Assembly (NCBI GenBank): GCA_030407315.1
Contig: JALQPE010000443.1
Location: 51,123 to 115,122 of the forward strand
Length of the DNA: 64,000 bases
Origin: Asparagopsis taxiformis
Lineage: Eukaryota; Rhodophyta; Florideophyceae; Bonnemaisoniales; Bonnemaisoniaceae
Direction: 5' to 3'
Within the stretch, counting starts at the first letter, position 1, and the number at the start of each line of letters is the position of its first letter. Below are positions 1 through 9,053 of this stretch, piece after piece. The notes below the pieces were generated by a model. That model saw nothing but the letters and a program-made list of their open reading frames with translations, did no database searches and had not been told where the DNA came from. The position numbers were made by a program, and so were the translations under genes.

Positions 1-422
1 ACGTGGCTGTCTCCTTCGAAGTACGACACAGCGCAAGACAGTGATAACCCTAGAGATAGATCCATTGCGGAAGCCAGCGAGCTCGCAACCCAAAAGGGAA
101 GCATCTAGAGACAGTTTCGAGTTCAGTATTTAAGTGGTAGGTGTAGAACATCCTCCAACAACTAAAGCAAGACAATTAACAACAAGAAAACATCAACCAA
201 ACCACACCAATCGCCAAGGCGAATATTAGAGAAAACCTCTAACTCTCCCAAGGGAGAAACACTCCTGCTTCCAAGGAAGCGACCCCCGCCTTCAAGGAGG
301 CAACCCACCGCCTTTAAGGAGGCAACCCACCGCCTTCAAGGAGGCACCCATCACTCCCAAGGGAGAATAATTAACCGCAGTGCGTCACTGCCTGCAACCG
401 AATCATAAGAAACGTGTCTAAC
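1..422 (+). mobile_element. Right-hand end of an LTR-type retroelement (left end outside window)
   Basis: This stretch has no ORF. It carries a TATA-like tract near 127 (gtatttaagtgg) and then an array of short palindromes at 212-365. It ends in gtctaaca at about 422, resembling the LTR end of the TRIM in this window. From 423 onward the sequence reads in frame with the NB-ARC gene, while a stop codon (419-421) lies just before. I infer that an LTR or other element end interrupts the NB-ARC domain here. The element's other end and its target duplication are outside the window, so the boundary and the class are uncertain. Confidence 0.4.
212..365 (+). repeat. Array of short AAGG-centred hairpins
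   Basis: Seven small palindromes follow each other: cgccaaggcg (212-221), ctctcccaagggaga (about 243-257), gcttccaaggaagc (267-280), gccttcaaggaggc (288-301), gcctttaaggaggc (310-323), gccttcaaggaggc (332-345) and ctcccaagggag (354-365). From the second onward the spacing is about 21-24 bp. Stems differ in sequence but keep self-complementarity around a central AAGG. That suggests selection on structure rather than a simple tandem repeat. Confidence 0.7.
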
Positions 423-1294
423 ACTTTCTGACAAACAGCCCTCAAAAGAAACAATTCAGAATCCCACATCAGAGTGTAGCTGGGTCTGGGATGCAAGAAG
501 TGATTGGTCGATGCACAGATGTGTGTGGACCAAATGCAATTGTGCAATACTGGGAGAGTCTGAAGCGGAGTAGTGTGGAATTGTGTATTGCGGAGACTGG
601 GAGTAGACACGTGGGGCTGGATGCAGCAATTCAGACGAGCTTGAAGTCGCTGGAGAAAGTGTGGAAGGGGAAGAGCATGAATATGGAAGAGATGTTTCGA
701 TCGTTTTGCGTAGTGGAAAAGCAGATGTCTGTTCCATTGTGTGTGATCGAGAAGATATGGGGTGTAGAAGATGCGCTCGCAAGGGTGAGGATGTTCTCGA
801 GATACAGTCTGGTATCATTGGATGAAGATGATGGAGGGCTAGTGAGGGGGATACGACTTCATGATCTTGTTCACGATGTGTGTGTGGGAATGGCAGAGGG
901 GAGGGAGGGAGTACGAGGGTGGCATGGGCGGCTTGTGGATGGATACCGGGGATCACTACGGACAAGTCGAGGGGGTGCTGAAGATCATGCGATGAATGCA
1001 GGAGGAGAGGGCACCGAGAGTGAAGAAGACAAGTGGTGGGAACTGAAGAAGGAGAAGTACATAAAGGACAACGTGGTACGACACCTGCTCGGAGCTGGGC
1101 GGGTGAGTGCTGCGCTCAAGGTGTTGACGGATTATCGATGGACCGAGAAGATGAATAAGGATGAAGAGCAACCGCCGTTCCAGAAGGTCATGAGGGAGTT
1201 GGAACTCATACGAAGGCACTTGGAAGAAGAAGAGAAGACGGAAATTGGAAGAAAAATTGTCCGTGATTTATACGTTGTCACAAGGGCAATGGAG
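423..1294 (+). pseudogene. NB-ARC/WD40 gene, 5' fragment (winged-helix region)
   Basis: Open frame in phase with the ORF starting at 491. It shows the end of an NB-ARC module: a hydrophobic strand followed by LTNSPQKK (RNBS-B-like), a helical region, an SLKSLEKVW helix, and the winged-helix signature ending in LHDLVHDV. That signature is typical of STAND NTPases of the APAF-1/plant R-protein class. The P-loop and Walker B are missing, presumably lying to the left of the inserted element ending near 422. A Copia element with target duplication TGGAG interrupts it at 1294. Joining GAG (1292-1294) to CGT (6170) keeps the frame into the WD40 part. The gene is therefore disrupted twice; family assignment is good, function unknown. 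Confidence 0.7.
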
Positions 1295-1406
1295 TGACGA
1301 ATAACTTACACATTTACAGTACTTACAGTCATCACAACACATAGATAAACCTCCGCCGACGATCTCGGGGAGGAATAAACGGTCAAGCAACCACGTTTGT
1401 TTCACA
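1295..1406 (+). repeat. Copia-1 5' LTR (short form, 112 bp)
   Basis: It starts tgacgaataacttacac and ends gtttgtttcaca. It matches the 3' LTR except that the 45 bp between two cgaataactt repeats are absent. It contains a small inverted repeat (cctccgcc/ggggagg). Confidence 0.95.
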
Positions 1407-1420
1407 GGTTATGAGCCCAG
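1407..1420 (+). promoter_or_regulatory. Primer binding site complementary to initiator tRNA-Met anticodon arm
   Basis: GGTTATGAGCCCAG directly follows the 5' LTR. It is complementary to CTGGGCTCATAACC, the anticodon stem-loop of eukaryotic initiator tRNA-Met (anticodon CAT). Drosophila copia is known to prime from a 5' half of tRNA-iMet at the same internal region, so a half-tRNA primer is inferred here. Confidence 0.8.
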
Positions 1421-1490
1421 ACGCTACAATCTGCTTCCCTCCACCCGCCCATTCTTCCTAATCACCGATCTCACGGCTGCACACTACCCG

Positions 1491-1673
1491 TGCCTCTCTT
1501 ACGGCACCATCTAGCTCCACGCCTCTCTTACGGCGACACTCCCAGCCCGTTATCACGCCTCTTTTACGGCAGTAACTGATCACACGCCTCTTTTACGGCG
1601 ATATCTACATTTCACAATCTCGCCTCTGTCCACGGCGACCCTCACCTCTCAATATCACGCCTCTTTTACGGCT
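1491..1673 (+). repeat. Copia-1 leader hairpin array
   Basis: Six copies of a GCCTCTYTTACGGC-like unit start near 1491, 1519, 1555, 1584, 1620 and 1657. Each has GCC/GGC (or longer) ends that pair around an 8-nt loop. They lie between the primer site and the gag start codon, so they are in the 5' leader of the genomic RNA. One copy (gcctctgtccacggc) differs in the loop but keeps the stem. Confidence 0.75.
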
Positions 1674-1792
1674 ATATTTTCGACGTGTTTCCCACACACA
1701 CTTACTCATCCACTACCTCATTTTTCCGGCGACCTTTCCCCAATTTCTGTTGACTTTCTACTTCTATTCCAGAAACACTCAAACTTCACAAC

Positions 1793-4700
1793 ATGGCTGA
1801 CCATGAACATTCCACCCCCGTTCCGCCTACTCCACAGATCCAGCACCAATTGGAAATACCAGAACTCAACAATGGGAATTACATTCCATGGAAAATAACG
1901 GTGGAACATTTTGCTCGAGCCCAAGGTGTCTACGACCACTTGACCAACAACATACCTGTTCCGTCTGACCCTATTATGGCGACCGAGCACTTCACCAAAC
2001 ACACACAAGCCCAATTGCTTGTACTATCCACTTTATCTCAAGACATCATGAAACACTACACCGACTCGGAACTCCACGGACCTATTAGTGTTTTATACAA
2101 CAAAATTCATCACCGAATGACCACCGTGAGTCCGGAAAAATCCCCTGAGAACCTACGCCGAAAAGCTCGTTCCATACATTGGTCACATTCTACCCCCATT
2201 TCTAATTTCATCAATCAGCACCTTGAACTTCGGACAGTCATGATCAGATCCAACTACCCCGAAATTTCCAACGAGCAAACCACCATTCGTTTCATGCTGG
2301 AAGCCTTAGAAGGTCATTCCGAATGGACAACATTCCTACAAACCGTGTCAGCACACATGGATTTGAATCCTGACCGACCACCCTCTCTTCATCACATCAC
2401 TGCCATGATGCTCAAACACGATGACCTCCGCTCATGCTCTTCTATCTCCAACCAACCCACCAACCATTCTACTCCTCCTCCCTTCATCCGAAACCCTCAA
2501 CGATACTACCAACGCCGCAGCTATACTCGCCGCACACCCAAACCTCATCCCTTTCACCCCGAAAACCACATACCAAGGCCACATGGCCACTCTGGCAGAT
2601 GGTGCACCATGCATGGTACGAGCTCCCATGATACTTCCCACTGCAAAATGCGCAAGCGGCTTGAACGTCTTCCGCATACTTCCGACCACAAACAATTCCG
2701 CCGCACGCCGCCGCAAAACATTGGTCACCAAGCTATTGACCCCTCCGAAGGATATGATTCTCCTGCTCCACACTCTGACTCCGATGACGTAAGTTCCAGT
2801 CAACATACAACTTACATTCTCGATTCCGGAGCAAATCGTACTCACCTCACTTCTCCCTCCACAGACATCCCCGTGAAACTGTCTTCCACAATATGCGCAG
2901 ATGGCAGACGTGCACAAGTAACACATGGTGGACGAGCGTCAATTCCTGCGCTACAACACACTCCCCTCCCGGCACACGACGTCGTCGTGGCTCCCTCACT
3001 GCAGCATAATCTGCTATCCGTGGGCCAAATAGCCAAAACACACGACGTCATATTCCAACGGAAAACAGCTTTCATTAAAACACCATCTCCTCCCCCACCC
3101 AGCGACCAAATCGTAGCCACTGCTTCCAAGACGCGCGAAGGACTCTATCGTCTACGATATCCTAACCCACACAAGTCGCAATTACGCCGCTTAAGAAGGA
3201 ACAACAGGCAAAAAACGCTTGCCAATGGCGCACGAGCACTCCCTACCATACGAAAATCAAAACAAATCAAACTATCCTCTACAAACAAGCCACCAGCTCA
3301 AACGCCAAATATAATTCCCAAGCGCCTTCGCAAATCGCGCTCACAGAAACGTTCTCAACCTATTACATTTCTCAAAAAGGTCATTTCCAAGAAGCCCCAA
3401 TCTCAAAAACCTCGTATCCCTCCACGAACGCACCCAAGACTCAAGGCGGATCTACCGTCCACTATCAGAGACTACCACAAGTGGCATCTTAAACTGAACC
3501 ACATTCATCCAAACAAGATTCACTACATGGCTAAGAATGGCCTTGTTTCCAACATGCCTTCAACACTGCTCCGCACACCCCCTCGTGATTTCATCTGCTC
3601 TGGCTGTGCACAAGGAAAAATGCACGCAGCTCCATTCCGCCGCAAAGTACGCCTTGCCCCTATCGGTTCTCACCTACACACCGATGTCTGCGGTCCCATG
3701 CCTCATAATTCCTTTTCCCGCAATCGTTTCTTCATTACCTTCCTTGACGAAGGCAGCAGATTCCTCACTCTGATACCCATCAAATCAAAAGCGGACGTAG
3801 GCTCCACCCTATCTCAACACATCACTGACACACTCACTCATACCCCACACCGCATCACACAGCTCACCTCAGACAATGCCAAAGAATACCACACACATTC
3901 CCTCACATCCTTTTACAAACAACACAACATCCACCTTCACCCTACCATACCTCACACCCCGCAAGAAAATTCTCTTGCCGAGCGAGTGAATCGTACAATC
4001 ATGAACACAACCCGTACCACACTCCTATCCGCCAATTTACCATTAGAACTGTGGGACTACGCTGCCATTGCCGCAGCTGACACGTACAACCACACCCCGC
4101 ATGCAGCACATGGCCAGCTCCCAGCTGCCCTTTGGCACAATATTCACCCACAAGTCGACTCACTCCTCCCATTCGGTACCGACGGCTACATCCATGACCC
4201 ATCCCCACATAACAAACTGCAGTCCCGTTCCAAACTCGTCACATACATTGGACGATGCGACTACAACCACTACTTTGTTTACGATCGCAACTCACACAAG
4301 ATATCACGATGCCGCACACGAGATTTCACCATTTACGACCCCCTGCATGATCCCATTTGTACCACATCTCCCTCATCGATGACACTAACTGCCAAAACAC
4401 CGTCGTTAACCTTTACGGAGCCCAAAAACGTAAAGCAAGCTCGATCCGCTCCAGACGCCAGGGAATGGGAAATTGCATGGAACGCAGAACTCGACAATTT
4501 GGAAGAGCGTGGTGTACTGACGTACATACCCAAGACCGATGTCCCACCCAATACGAAGCTCCTCCCGGTTCAAACTGTCATAAAACTCAAAACTGACAGT
4601 GATGGTTCACCCACTACCCGCAAAGTTCGCTGTACTATACGAGGTGACCGCCAAATTTCCGGCCTACACTACGATCCGGATGATTTATCTAGTCCAGTTG

Positions 4701-6010
4701 CCAGCCGCGAAGCGATACGAACGGCCCTAGCACTTGCGGCTGCTCATAATTGGCACACCTTTCACTGGGACCTTGAAGCCGCATTCTTACATGAGCTGTT
4801 TACAGAAGATCGACACATCTTCCTCCACCAACCGCGCCGTTTCGATGGCACTTTAAAATATCCAAATCATGTAGCCAAACTGACTGGAAACATGTATGGC
4901 AGTCGCCAGGCTTGTAAGATATTCACTGAAGGCCTGGCAGACTTTCTCAACGTCTCCGACTTCTCCCGCCTTACATCTGACACCTGCTCTTTTCTTCTCC
5001 GTCACCAAATTAACCCATCCCACTTCGTCTTACTCGTCATCACGGTGGATGACTTCCTCGTGGTCTCTAACCATATTCCCCTTGTCAATAAGGTTAAAAC
5101 AAGACTTCAACAGAAATATACTCTCAAAGATCTCGGACAAGTAACAAACATACTTGGCTGGAAAGTAGAACACTCAAAAGAAGGCATCAAGATTTCACAG
5201 CCTGGATACATCCAAAATCTCATCGATCGCTTTGGACAAACTGATGCCAAACCCTTCCCATCTCCCATCGCTTCAGAAATCGTTGCCGACTTAAACAGTG
5301 AAAGCAAACCACTGGACACATCCACTTATGAATACAAAAGCCTTATAGGATCCCTTCGATACCTATGTGATTCCACCCGCCCCGACTTATCCTACATTGT
5401 AGGCTTCCTCGGCCGTTACTCACATGCTCCGACACAACACCATTGGAAGGCCGCCATCCGTATTTTACGCCATCTCAAAACCTCCTCATCCAAAGGAATT
5501 CTATACCCTCGCGGATTCTCCACCGGCTTACAAGCTTATTCGGATTCCGACTTTGCTGCTTGCCCTGATACGCGCCGCTCTACCTCTGGATCCATCATAT
5601 TTTACAACAGTGCACCCATATCATGGCAGTCTCGCCGACAACGCAACGTTGTCACCTCTACACACGCAGCTGAATATATCGCTGCTTTCCAAACAACCTT
5701 ACTACTCAAATCGATTTCTAACTTTCTCACAGAACTGGGACACGCGCAAACAGACCCAATTCCTCTCTATATGGACAACGCAGCTGCCATCAGTACTGCT
5801 AAAGCCAAATACCCCACACCAACCTCACGTCACATTGACGTCAAATTCCATTGGCTACGAGAACAGGTCAAACAAAAGTTTATACTCCCTACACATATCC
5901 CTTCTGCGCAAAACCCAGCAGACCTATTAACTAAGGCTCTCAAGCCTGCACAATTCACTGCCAAGGTACAACTCCTTCGTCTGAATCCACTCACAGCGCG
6001 CGGCGACTGA
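1793..6010 (+). CDS. Copia-1 gag-pol polyprotein
   Basis: Single 1405-codon ORF. Order: gag; zinc knuckle WCTMHGTSSHDTSHC (about 270-285, spacing C-x2-H-x4-H-x4-C rather than CCHC); aspartic protease DSGANRTH (about 344); integrase zinc-binding region (H-x3-H near 570, C-x2-C near 610); integrase core with DVCGPM, TSDNAKEY and PQENSLAERVNR; reverse transcriptase; and RNase H (YSDSDFAAC, SRHIDVKFHWLREQV). The RT palm motif reads ITVDDFLV, so threonine replaces the usual tyrosine of YVDD. Start chosen at the first ATG after the leader array. The TGA stop (6008-6010) is the first three bases of the 3' LTR. No frame damage seen, so it could be functional. Confidence 0.95.
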   Translation: MADHEHSTPVPPTPQIQHQLEIPELNNGNYIPWKITVEHFARAQGVYDHLTNNIPVPSDPIMATEHFTKHTQAQLLVLSTLSQDIMKHYTDSELHGPISVLYNKIHHRMTTVSPEKSPENLRRKARSIHWSHSTPISNFINQHLELRTVMIRSNYPEISNEQTTIRFMLEALEGHSEWTTFLQTVSAHMDLNPDRPPSLHHITAMMLKHDDLRSCSSISNQPTNHSTPPPFIRNPQRYYQRRSYTRRTPKPHPFHPENHIPRPHGHSGRWCTMHGTSSHDTSHCKMRKRLERLPHTSDHKQFRRTPPQNIGHQAIDPSEGYDSPAPHSDSDDVSSSQHTTYILDSGANRTHLTSPSTDIPVKLSSTICADGRRAQVTHGGRASIPALQHTPLPAHDVVVAPSLQHNLLSVGQIAKTHDVIFQRKTAFIKTPSPPPPSDQIVATASKTREGLYRLRYPNPHKSQLRRLRRNNRQKTLANGARALPTIRKSKQIKLSSTNKPPAQTPNIIPKRLRKSRSQKRSQPITFLKKVISKKPQSQKPRIPPRTHPRLKADLPSTIRDYHKWHLKLNHIHPNKIHYMAKNGLVSNMPSTLLRTPPRDFICSGCAQGKMHAAPFRRKVRLAPIGSHLHTDVCGPMPHNSFSRNRFFITFLDEGSRFLTLIPIKSKADVGSTLSQHITDTLTHTPHRITQLTSDNAKEYHTHSLTSFYKQHNIHLHPTIPHTPQENSLAERVNRTIMNTTRTTLLSANLPLELWDYAAIAAADTYNHTPHAAHGQLPAALWHNIHPQVDSLLPFGTDGYIHDPSPHNKLQSRSKLVTYIGRCDYNHYFVYDRNSHKISRCRTRDFTIYDPLHDPICTTSPSSMTLTAKTPSLTFTEPKNVKQARSAPDAREWEIAWNAELDNLEERGVLTYIPKTDVPPNTKLLPVQTVIKLKTDSDGSPTTRKVRCTIRGDRQISGLHYDPDDLSSPVASREAIRTALALAAAHNWHTFHWDLEAAFLHELFTEDRHIFLHQPRRFDGTLKYPNHVAKLTGNMYGSRQACKIFTEGLADFLNVSDFSRLTSDTCSFLLRHQINPSHFVLLVITVDDFLVVSNHIPLVNKVKTRLQQKYTLKDLGQVTNILGWKVEHSKEGIKISQPGYIQNLIDRFGQTDAKPFPSPIASEIVADLNSESKPLDTSTYEYKSLIGSLRYLCDSTRPDLSYIVGFLGRYSHAPTQHHWKAAIRILRHLKTSSSKGILYPRGFSTGLQAYSDSDFAACPDTRRSTSGSIIFYNSAPISWQSRRQRNVVTSTHAAEYIAAFQTTLLLKSISNFLTELGHAQTDPIPLYMDNAAAISTAKAKYPTPTSRHIDVKFHWLREQVKQKFILPTHIPSAQNPADLLTKALKPAQFTAKVQLLRLNPLTARGD

Positions 6011-6039
6011 CGAATAACTTCTCTTTTTCCGCGCTGTGA
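5991..6039 (+). promoter_or_regulatory. Stem-loop enclosing the start of the Copia-1 3' LTR
   Basis: tcacagcgcg (5991-6000) pairs perfectly with cgcgctgtga (6030-6039). The 29-nt loop holds the stop codon and the first LTR repeat (tgacgaataactt). The 3' arm lies in the extra 45 bp found only in the 3' LTR. The same design is seen in Copia-2 and the TRIM. Confidence 0.7.
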
Positions 6040-6164
6040 CTACATCCAGCCTTTCCGAATAACTTACACATTTACAGTACTTACAGTCATCACAACACAT
6101 AGATAAACCTCCGCCGACGATCTCGGGGAGGAATAAACGGTCAAGCAACCACGTTTGTTTCACA
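6008..6164 (+). repeat. Copia-1 3' LTR (long form, 157 bp)
   Basis: It starts tgacgaataacttctc and ends tttcaca. The unit cgaataactt occurs twice (6011-6020 and 6056-6065), 45 bp apart. The 5' LTR has it once, joined to the sequence after the second copy. The rest of the LTR appears identical to the 5' copy. Confidence 0.93.
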
Positions 6165-8203
6165 TGGAGCGTTGCATGGTGCCGTACTGCGTAAAGAATC
6201 GAAAAGAATGTACGTTTCAACTATTTGGGCGACCGCGCGATGTTGTGAGCGAGAGTGGGTTGGTGGAGCAAATAGTATACAGTATTGAGAAATATGCGGA
6301 GCGGCCTTGGGCTCGTTGTGGGCCTGGGGTGCTGGAGATTGGGGGGAGCTCGCTGCGATGTGTACTGGAGGTGGAAGGTCGTGGACGATGTATGTGGGTC
6401 AGTGGGGCAAGGGAAGAAGTGATTGTGGGAGGGGAGAATGGAAAGGTATGGGTGTTGGATGGTAGTGAAGGGAGGGTGAAGAGAACCCTAGCTGAAGACG
6501 AAGATAGTGCTATCGTGGGTGTGTTTTTCGACCGCATCTCGGGGTTGATGTACTCATGCAGTGGAAGAGGACAAGTGACAATATGGAAAGAGGAAAAGTT
6601 GCGATCAATGCAAGCTGAAGTAGAAGACGAAGAGGAGATCTTTTGTATGCAAGTATTGCTTTCGTCGAGGAAAGTGGTTCTAGGCACAAGTAAAGGGCGA
6701 CTAGTAGTGATGGATGCAACGAGCGGGAGAGTAGTTCGAATTGTCGCCGCGCATTCTGATGGAGTGACTTCGCTATCAATTGGAGGAAGCGAAACTGTGA
6801 TAGTGTCTGGATCACGGGATGGATCGATTCGTGCATGGGATACGACAAGCTTTGACGAAATCGGCACTGTATTCTCGGGGCACACACGGAGGTTGACCAG
6901 CGTAGCATTGAGCGCTGATGAGAGACTACTGGCCTCGGGGTCGTGGGATAGAAGCGTTCGGCTTTGGGACGTGCAGAGTGGTGAGCAACTATGGACATCA
7001 CCTCACGAACATGACGCTTTGGTGTATTGTGTTCTGCTTAATGGCGATGAACGTTTGCTATATTCTGCGGGCTCCAGAGGAACGAACGTATGGAGGGTGA
7101 TGAAGGGTGGTCGTGACGTGTCACTGGCGCACACTCTCCCCTGTGCGTCGAAATATGTCGTCGAATCGCTTGGTCTGGGGGATGCAGCGCAACTGTTCGG
7201 GTTGAGTGAAAATCGAGTACAAGTTTGGGACGCGCGACAAGTCGGCAGTTGTGATGATTCGGTCGATGAATTTCTTTCGGACGTGTTCGGATTTGTTGTT
7301 TCTGAAAATGGGACAACAATGTTGACGTGGAACCTCTGGTTGAGAGGGATGGAGATACGGAGTACGAGTGACGTGTGCGAGCGCATTGATCGCGTCATTT
7401 CGAGTTTCAAAATCCCTGTTCATTACCCTCGGCTAGAATCACTGGCCGTATCAAACAACCAGCAATTGGTTGCGTTCTCTTGTTGGCAGAGTTGTGTAGT
7501 TCATATCGTTGACGCGCGGAATGGAAATGTTCTGCGTTCACTCTCTGATCTCGAGGAATGGGCGTCATCGTTGACACGCGATGAACATGGTGGCCCAAGG
7601 AATCCTTGGAATTGCCGGAACTCGAATATTACGGCACGAGTCGAATCGAACAGAGCTATTGAGCTACTCTCGTTGAGTTCAAACTGCAATGTGATTACAG
7701 CTTCGGCAGCCGCCGAAACAAACTCATACGAAGAGAATGCGAGGGCTGTCGAGAGAAAGTCTATGTCTTGGAATTTATCTTCAGGAGAACCCGTAGACGA
7801 AATCCGTATGGACAGCGGTAGTACCGCAATGGGTAGCACAGCATCTTCTCGTTTGGTTTGCAATGGGGAATTTGACAAATACCCCTTCCGTTTTCCACCT
7901 GATGTGAAGTACGAGAACTGCTTATCGTCTTTCACCATCGCAACTATGGAGAATATTGTGTATTGTGCCCATTACATCGCCAATACCTCCCGATTACTCC
8001 TTTCAACATCGCAAAGGGGTATGTGCTATATCGATCTAATCACCAACAACACCAAACTCCCACCGCGCAATGTACCCCCTCTACCCCTCCTTCGCCAACC
8101 TCATCCACATCCACCCCCATCACAGGACACAATCGCCGATACCGAAGCTGATAAAGTATTCGCAGGTCCTAGTATCGCGTGGGGTCGCAAAGGTGTAGAA
8201 TAG
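6165..8203 (+). pseudogene. NB-ARC/WD40 gene, 3' fragment (WD40 propeller)
   Basis: The open frame continues from the NB-ARC fragment once Copia-1 and one target copy are removed. The protein is a WD40 propeller: clear blades end in KVWVLD, VTIWKE, IRAWDT, VRLWDV, TNVWRV and VQVWDA, and strands such as SGSRDGSIRAWD and ASGSWDRSVRLWD show the GH...WD pattern. A less regular C-terminal third ends with a proline-rich stretch. NB-ARC plus WD40 is the APAF-1-like arrangement of STAND proteins, in which the propeller senses a ligand. The ATG at 6164-6166 is created by the junction of the LTR's last base and the target duplication, so a truncated WD40-only protein could in principle start there. Confidence 0.85.
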
Positions 8204-8556
8204 AAGGTAGAATGACGTTAAAGAGATGATGAAATAGAAACCGTGTGACGGCAGTTGTAGGTACAAGTTGTGGTGTTGGAATTTATTGAGAGATGATTGA
8301 AACGGACGAGCCGTGACGATGGCGAAGTGCGATAGATATGGTATGATTTGAAATTCGGCGAGATGTGTATAACGGGATTTTGAGCGGATTCTGGATTGCG
8401 AGAATAATGCGCAACCTTCGTGTAGTAGCCCGAGGGAGGCAGGAAAATACACTTGGTGATATCGCGCGGAGGCGGGCAAAGTAGAACTAGTCTATGCAAG
8501 TCATCACGCAACGTTTCACATATCACATAGTCCCGTTCATATTCCTTCCGGAAAAC
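8204..8556. other. Intergenic, no gene seen
   Basis: No convincing gene in either strand; it only separates the WD40 stop codon from the left LTR of Gypsy-A. Confidence 0.5.
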
Positions 8557-9018
8557 TGTAGACTCTTGCAAGTTTTCTAGCTGGGCTGGAGAGGAATGGG
8601 AAGGCTAGGAAGATCGGCAATGTCGCTCTGCCTCTGTTGTCTACTGAGGAGAGGATGCCTTTAATACTACTTGAGTGGGCAATACTGACCGTAATTGCCG
8701 CCTTCTGGGTAGTGCAACCCAGAGAATCCCTTGCTATGCAGTGGCATAGCTGTATTCGGCCATAATAGGGTAGTATAGCTAGCTGCTGTGCTGCAGCGAG
8801 TCCAGTGAACGTCCACAACGTGGGTAGCAGCGCTACCCAATCATTACATAGCCTAATAAGATATAACAAGTAGCTGGGTGTCATCCATCATATTTTATAT
8901 GTGGAGATTGTTCACGTATCATGATACGTGTAGGTCAATGGCGGGAAGTCATCCCTTGTCCGGAGGACGCTGTTGAGCACTCCGCTACGTGACTCAGCCG
9001 GGATCAGCGATGTGTTAC
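8557..9018 (-). repeat. Gypsy-A 3' LTR
   Basis: 462 bp. On the plus strand it runs from tgtagactcttgc to gcgatgtgttac. It appears base-for-base the same as 18590-19051. Confidence 0.93.
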
Positions 9019-9053
9019 AGTGACCCATGAGTTCTTTGTCGGCGACAATGAAG

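Larger units (their letters stand above)
1295..6164 (+). mobile_element. Complete Ty1/Copia retrotransposon (Copia-1)
   Basis: The element is bounded by a perfect 5-bp target duplication TGGAG (1290-1294 and 6165-6169), and its LTRs start TG and end CA. The parts in order are: 5' LTR 1295-1406, primer site 1407-1420, a leader with six small hairpins, a single intact gag-pol ORF 1793-6010, and a 3' LTR 6008-6164. The LTRs are unequal (112 against 157 bp). The ORF is uninterrupted, so this looks like a recent insertion. It sits in the coding sequence of an NB-ARC/WD40 gene. Its short LTRs and internal-tRNA primer site resemble GalEa-type Copia elements of aquatic organisms; that placement is an inference. 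Confidence 0.95.

Noticed and set aside
212..365. Regular short repeats as a CRISPR array
   Set aside because: Units are palindromes of different sequence with 7-10 bp between them, and the host is a eukaryote; there are no spacers of normal size.
6217..6885. 222-codon minus-strand ORF within the WD40 gene
   Set aside because: Antisense shadow of a clear WD40 coding frame.
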